A stretch of 64,000 nucleotides of DNA from positions 9,636,001 to 9,700,000 of the forward strand of contig NC_062246.1 in assembly GCF_905475465.1 (NCBI RefSeq), given 5' to 3'. The translations under genes were made by a program, and so were the position numbers. The notes under the pieces are model-generated. The model ran no database searches, was not told where the DNA came from, and saw nothing but the letters and a program-made list of their open reading frames with translations. The stretch is from Pieris napi (lineage: Eukaryota; Arthropoda; Insecta; Lepidoptera; Pieridae). Of the stretch, positions 59,101 through 64,000 are shown piece by piece (the first letter of the stretch is position 1; every line of letters starts with the position of its first letter).

Positions 59101-62100
59101 ATATTGACGGTGACGAGATTTTAGTTTTTGTGAAGATGTAGTCGATCTTTAATTAACTCTCTAGAGATTTAATGAACACTCTGATTTAACTACTTTACTG
59201 CGACATATACATTCTCTTTTTCCAACCCATCATATAAATTTGATGCTGGAATGTTATTTAAAATGATTAAGGATCACTTTGTGTCTATTGTTCTTATGTT
59301 TAGAACCCTTAGTAAATGGATTGTTGGAACAAAATAAGATTTAAATTGTATCGAATGATATTCTCTCCATAATTACAATATTACTAAGATGAATTCTTTA
59401 CTCGAATGCATACAAGTAACATTTCAATTAAAATAATTACGATTTACACGATTGCAAATGAAAGGATGGTGATTATAATATACTATTATTCATTACATAC
59501 ATACAAATCTTTGTAATATTACATTAATATAGATTTGAAATTTCAAAATCGGACTAAGGTACATTTGAAATCCAGCATTTTCAATCAATTCTCGAATCGC
59601 AAAGTAGCGCTCTGATTGGTCCACACTGAACAAATGTCCTTGAATATTTATAATAACAATTAATCACTACAAATCTTTAAATTTGTACAAAAAATGTATC
59701 CGAGGCTCTTGATGTACTGTATTTCAGGAGCCTGTGACTTTATAGTAAAAAAAAATTTAAAACAAGATATGATTTTCACAAAATTGTTAAGAAGCGTTCT
59801 CATACTAGCTCATGTTGAGGGAACTGGACCACATCACTTTCTTGTTGTTCTCAGTCACATTTGTATAGCAATATTAAATAAATTTATTTAGGTTAATTTT
59901 TATTTTTGTAAGTTAAGATTTCAATACCTTAGTCACAGCTTACCTTTAAGGATATAATAGCAAATGCTGGACTATCAAACGTCGTAAACTCCAAAGTAAT
60001 TGGCTTATCATTTAGCTGATTTTGGAAGTTATCACCCAACATGATAAGTGTGTTTAACTCTTCGTTTATGTTCTTACATAACACCGCTGGAAGAAAAGAA
60101 TAGATTGTCAAGCCTATTTTAAGACAAGCAAAAAGGTAAGTTGTAAAAGATGGGATGAAAATCCTCCACACCTCGACAGATCCGTCCGTGGACACTGGCA
60201 GACGCATCGGCAGATGATTATCCACGAGTCCACACGTTTAATGGTCGATTAGTTTTAGGCCCTAACTCACCGTGACGCCGTGGCATTTCGACGGCTTAAT
60301 AATCTGATATTGCGGTATCCCATTAAGATGGACGATTTTGAATTTCCACAACAAACCTAACTGTATCAAAACTCATTTCTTTTTCATAAAAAACGCACGC
60401 GCATGTGTGTCTTGGCAGCCGGTTGGACACCGAGTGAGTGAGTCGTAGCTTGCTCGTATACGTTTGTTTGGCGACGTCGCCAGCGTGCCACGTATCCGGA
60501 CTCCACAAAGGGAACCATTGGTCCTGGCTGTGCTTCCTAATTAGCGACGTTGCCAAACCGTTGAAACGACAAGACGTTGACAAACTTCCATACATTTACA
60601 TACAAATTGTTTGGATCCGTAGCCAGCGACGTTGCCATGGCATCCCTTATGTACATTCTCGACAGACGCACTCGCACATTATGGTTGAAAAGCAGACTGT
60701 ATTTATACTGTACTTTTAACTGCTTGAGTGTACATTGCATCAATATGACCAATATTTGATAGTGGATTTGGGCCTCACTAACCTGTGGTCGTAGGTTCTG
60801 TTACATTCTTAAAATGTTCTAAATTCATTTAATTTAATAATTACTTAGCTTAGAATATATAAAAATTATTGCAAGTCAACAACAGTCTGCGATGAACATT
60901 GTTAGCATTGTTGTTAGATTTTCCTTTGTATGTGCATAATTAACACTCGCTCGTAGTGAAAGAAAACGTTAGAAAATTCGACGGCGTGTGTCGACGATGG
61001 CTGATCCAAATAAATTCAAAATTCCTTTATTCAATACATTGTTTCAGCAGATATTGGAGTCCCTGCACTGAGTCAAGGAAGACCTGTACATCAGGGTACT
61101 CTGTTCTTCCAACGGTTTAATAACATTGTAATTTAACAATCGTTACCAAATTAAATGATCAGGAAGCAGATACAGAAATCTGAGGCCCAGACCTAAAGGT
61201 TGAAGGTTGTTAAAGGTTATGTAAAAACACGATTAAATCTAAATTCAGTAAGTATTTTAAACTTAGTAACAATTCTTACCAGTACTATTCCAATGCTCAT
61301 TCGTCCACTTAACCAACTTAGCGTTACACGCTTTACAGGCAAAGGCGACGAGCGGAGCGTGTAACTGAGCGACAGCGGACGGTAGTAAGGCGGATAAAGC
61401 GGACGATACACGAGCACGCATATGCGTACGTGCTTGCTCTAAGGATGTCGTACGTAAATGTTCTAATTGCTCCGTGTATAGTTGGTTGAGGCCTTGGAGC
61501 AACGTTGGCTAAAAATAAAATTAGTGCGATTAGTGGACAGAAACAAGCATGCTTAGACCCAAAGGGTCGAAGGCGTGTGTCAGGCACAGAAGGCTGTGAT
61601 CAACTTGTCTATTAAGAAAAATAAATAATCACGTAACACATACAGAAATCTGAGGTCCAGATCTAAAAGGTCCGGCCACTGGAATTTTTGAAATATATGT
61701 TTAAGGGAAATAGAGATTTTTTTATTTGTTTTGTGGTAGTAAGTAGTAATTTCGTAAAGATTTGAAAATAATTCAATCTTTTGTGACGTTTCATTCCTAA
61801 GTGATTATAAAAATCATTTTCATAAATATAGTCTGAACCAACCGAGTTCGAACTGACGTGGTTAGGCAATAAGGTTTAATGATATTTCGATTAAGGCAAT
61901 TGTTGAGTCAATCATTGGAAATATATTAACAGTGTAACATATATATCACTGTAAAATTTGCTAAAAGGTAAAATGAACAATATTTAATAAAATGAGCGCA
62001 TTTATACTTTTTCCTACTAATACAAATTAAATTTAATTCCATAAATAAAAATGCAACACAAGACATTAACTTTATATTTCTATAGAACCACGGGTACAAG

Positions 62101-64000
62101 CTTCCATCAACTGCCTAGTCAATTTTTGGTTTTTGCTATCTAGTTACTTCTTTCTACATAGTAAATTTTTTCTACCCATTCAATTTTTGCTATCTAGTTA
62201 GTTCCTTCTACCTAGTATTTTTTTTCTACCCAGTAAATTTTTGCTATCTAGTTAGTTCTTTCTACCTAATAATTTTTTTCTACCCAGTAAATTTTTGCTA
62301 TCTAGTTAGTTCTTTCTACCTAGTAAATTTTTTCTACCCAGTTAATTACTGCTATCTAGTTAGTTCTTTCTACCTAGTAAATTTTTTCTACCCATTAAAT
62401 TTTTGCTATCTAGTTAGTTCCTTCTACCTAGTATTTTTTTCTACCCATTCAATTTTTGCTATCTAGTTAGTTCCTTCTACCTAGTATTTTTTTCTACCCA
62501 GTAAATTTTTGCTATCTAGTTACATAGTTCTTTCTCCCTAATATTTTTTTTCTACCTAGTCAATTATTGCTATCTAGTTAGTTCTTTCTACCTAGTTAAT
62601 TTTTGCTGTCTAGTTAATTCCCTTACCTTATCCTTGTCCTTAGAGCTATTGACGAGTTTAAACGCCATCTCTGTACATCGTTTTCTCGCATCGTTCAAAC
62701 AGTTTGCGGTTAATTCTTTGACGGCACTGGAAGTCACTCTCTCTATGACCAATTCTAGAACTCGTCTGGTTGAAGATGGCTGCGATTTTAGGAATTCCTC
62801 TTCTAAACGAGCCTGCAATTTTTGTATTAAAATGTATATGCAATATAAGCAAGATAATATAATATAAGTAAGATAATTTGGTATAAATTTAATCATGACT
62901 ATTTTTTTACTCTCGAAATACCGCCAAATTTTTTACTCTCATATTTTTGTATAAATTATTTCTTGCCTATCTCATCTAATTTAATTATTTTTTCTTTTCT
63001 TACTGTGGTTGCCTGGAAGAGATCGCTTGAAAGGGGTAAGGCCGCCAGTTTCCCTCCTTTTCATTTAATTATGTTCAATTTTTATATTGTAATGCATCGA
63101 AGTGTTTATAAATAAAATAAATATCTTCTTTAATAAAATCCCAGAGGCTCTTTTATCTCTGCCTTTTAATAAATTTAAGAAATACATTAAAGAAAAGCTG
63201 TGTAAAAAGGCTTACTGTAAAGTTAACGATCATCTAGTTGATAAAAGGGCCTGGGACTAGTGCTAGATAGGCTACTTCTAATTAATTTGCGATATTTGTT
63301 TTAAAATAAGTGTTGTTTGATGATTTGCTATTTTAAAAGAGTCGAGAGGATTTTACGCCGGCCTTTTCTCTCGGCCTACACCCTCTGTCTTCTTTGCCGA
63401 TGAGTAGGGATTCAAATTTAATGACGTGAAATAAGTGATACCTATATCTTATGTTCCATAAAAAACATATTTTATTTTTATTGGAATCGTTATTCGTTTC
63501 TTTTTTTTTTTTTTTTCGTTTCGTTATAGATAGGGATGTCAATATTATTAAATATCTCTCACCTGCAATTCTCGTTCCTTATTCCTCATGCGATCTTCGA
63601 CATTCACGCTCAAACTAACGGGTGTAATATGCCTGAACGTCCCCATATCCTTTTCAGTCACTTTATTAGTAAGCAACACATTTATGTCCTTCAAAAACGG
63701 ACACAGCTCGAACAACACAGATTCATCGATCAATTCTTCATCGATTGTAATCGATTTGAATTCGCTTGTACACTCCGAGAATAATTCTCGGGGAAAATGG
63801 GGTAAATCGAACAACCAGCCCATAATTGATTTGAGAAAGATTTTTGTGAATTTTTTCAGGTTTTTGGTGTTTTCGTATATGCAAAAGATTGTTTTGAGAA
63901 GGTTCTTGTAGTATGTAGTCCGGAGTGTCGTGTAGTCGAGCATTGAGAGGTAATGTATCAACCATGGTAGTGTTATGCAAAGTTTGTTATTTTCGAGGGT
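56144..64000 (-). CDS. CDAN1: Codanin-1 (discs lost homolog), C-terminal 588 residues in eight exons, 5' partial
   Basis: Minus-strand exons in order: >64000-63563, 62812-62627, 61508-61280, 60086-59944, 59058-58905, 58287-58027, 57163-56946 and 56281-56144 (TAA). Every junction is GT..AG and in phase. Matches to codanin-1 occur in order: LPWLIHYLSMLDY in exon 1; LVIERVTSSAVKELT in exon 2 (the VERV-S-N-C-VK motif); NPYCRPPAQKAILQLSVDY in exon 5; and, in exon 7, LCPRNIVLMSESNRKSSDIW followed by QALADVLVFMLKQA ... CLAVYRQDWPQ, like the human LSPRNVGLLAD ... LHQAQWP stretch. Codanin-1 binds the histone chaperone ASF1 and controls histone supply; human mutations cause congenital dyserythropoietic anaemia I, and the Drosophila gene (dlt) is needed for cell survival and proliferation. 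The ASF1-binding N-terminal half is outside the window. Exon 6 carries a low-complexity acidic/serine insertion (RASISPTFTDFREERAPTP). Confidence 0.9.
61520..61685 (+). mobile_element. SINE 3' half in CDAN1 intron
   Basis: CATGCTTAGACCCAAAGGG, GTGTGTCAGGCACAGAAGG and CAGAAATCTGAGGTCCAG match the SINE body. The head is missing. A smaller fragment of the same body is at 61152-61205. Confidence 0.6.
62113..62620. repeat. Tandem array, 54-bp unit built from three 18-bp monomers
   Basis: The word GCTATCTAGTT recurs at 62135, 62189, 62243, 62297, 62351, 62405, 62458, 62511 and 62569, with a variant (GCTGTC) at 62605, so the period is 54 (53-58) bp. Each unit divides into three related 18-mers: TTTTTGCTATCTAGTTAG, TTCTTTCTACCTAGTAAA and TTTTTTCTACCCAGTAAA. 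The last interval is 36 bp, a unit lacking one monomer. The array ends only a few bases from the CDAN1 splice donor at 62626. Confidence 0.9.
63255..63345 (+). repeat. Dispersed repeat, uninterrupted copy of the 48445/49123 repeat
   Basis: GGACTAGTGCTAGATAGGCT through ATAAGTGTTGTTTGATGATT to GCTATTTTAAAAGAGT matches the flanks of the Harbinger element at 48523-49122. It lies in the first visible CDAN1 intron. Confidence 0.6.

Noticed and set aside
60440..60660. Repeated GCGACGT(C/T)GCCA words at about 60472, 60543 and 60627
   Set aside because: Three short matches without clear element ends or constant spacing; not enough to call a feature.
62113..62620. CRISPR-like array
   Set aside because: The repeats are contiguous diverged monomers without unique spacers, and the host is an insect; it is a minisatellite.

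Overview
The window is insect nuclear DNA, almost certainly from a moth or butterfly (Lepidoptera). It is very AT-rich, and its genes are split by introns with GT..AG boundaries. The intergenic and intronic DNA is crowded with repeat types common in lepidopteran genomes: short non-autonomous Helitrons ending in CTAG, a tRNA-derived SINE, decayed non-LTR retrotransposon tails, and many TTA-flanked Harbinger-like MITEs. No organelle, bacterial or viral gene is visible. All gene models below were built by hand by joining open reading segments at splice sites and checking that the reading phase is kept across every junction.

Layout. 1-19389 has no recognisable exon and is repeat-rich. 19390-36097 (+) is Fasciclin-3 (Fas3), an Ig-family homophilic adhesion protein. 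It lacks only its 5' signal-peptide exon and has two alternative cytoplasmic tails. 40196-41638 (+) is an intronless decarboxylase-family gene of 480 codons with an Asn in place of the diagnostic active-site His, so it is probably a 3,4-dihydroxyphenylacetaldehyde synthase (amd-like). 42057-43661 is an unusual long inverted-repeat element with a subterminal array of about 135-bp units. 43696-48032 (-) is a zinc-finger gene in which three shared 5' exons can be joined, in the same phase, to either of two duplicated terminal exons, each coding a complete ten-finger array. 48523-49122 is a Harbinger derivative. 49852-53220 (+) is a four-exon gene for a small secreted protein with a reduced, four-cysteine Kazal-like domain. 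56144 to the window end (-) is the C-terminal 588 residues of Codanin-1 (CDAN1, Drosophila discs lost) in eight exons; its 5' part lies beyond base 64000.

The genes are functionally unrelated neighbours: cell adhesion, cuticle or catechol aldehyde chemistry, transcription, a secreted inhibitor-like protein and a histone-chaperone regulator. The most notable observations are the twin zinc-finger terminal exons, the mixed active site of the intronless decarboxylase-like gene, the reduced Kazal-like protein, the inverted-repeat element beside the zinc-finger gene, two element families with the same palindromic end layout, a Harbinger MITE nested in a fold-back element with its empty site preserved, and an 18/54-bp higher-order repeat beside a Codanin-1 splice donor.
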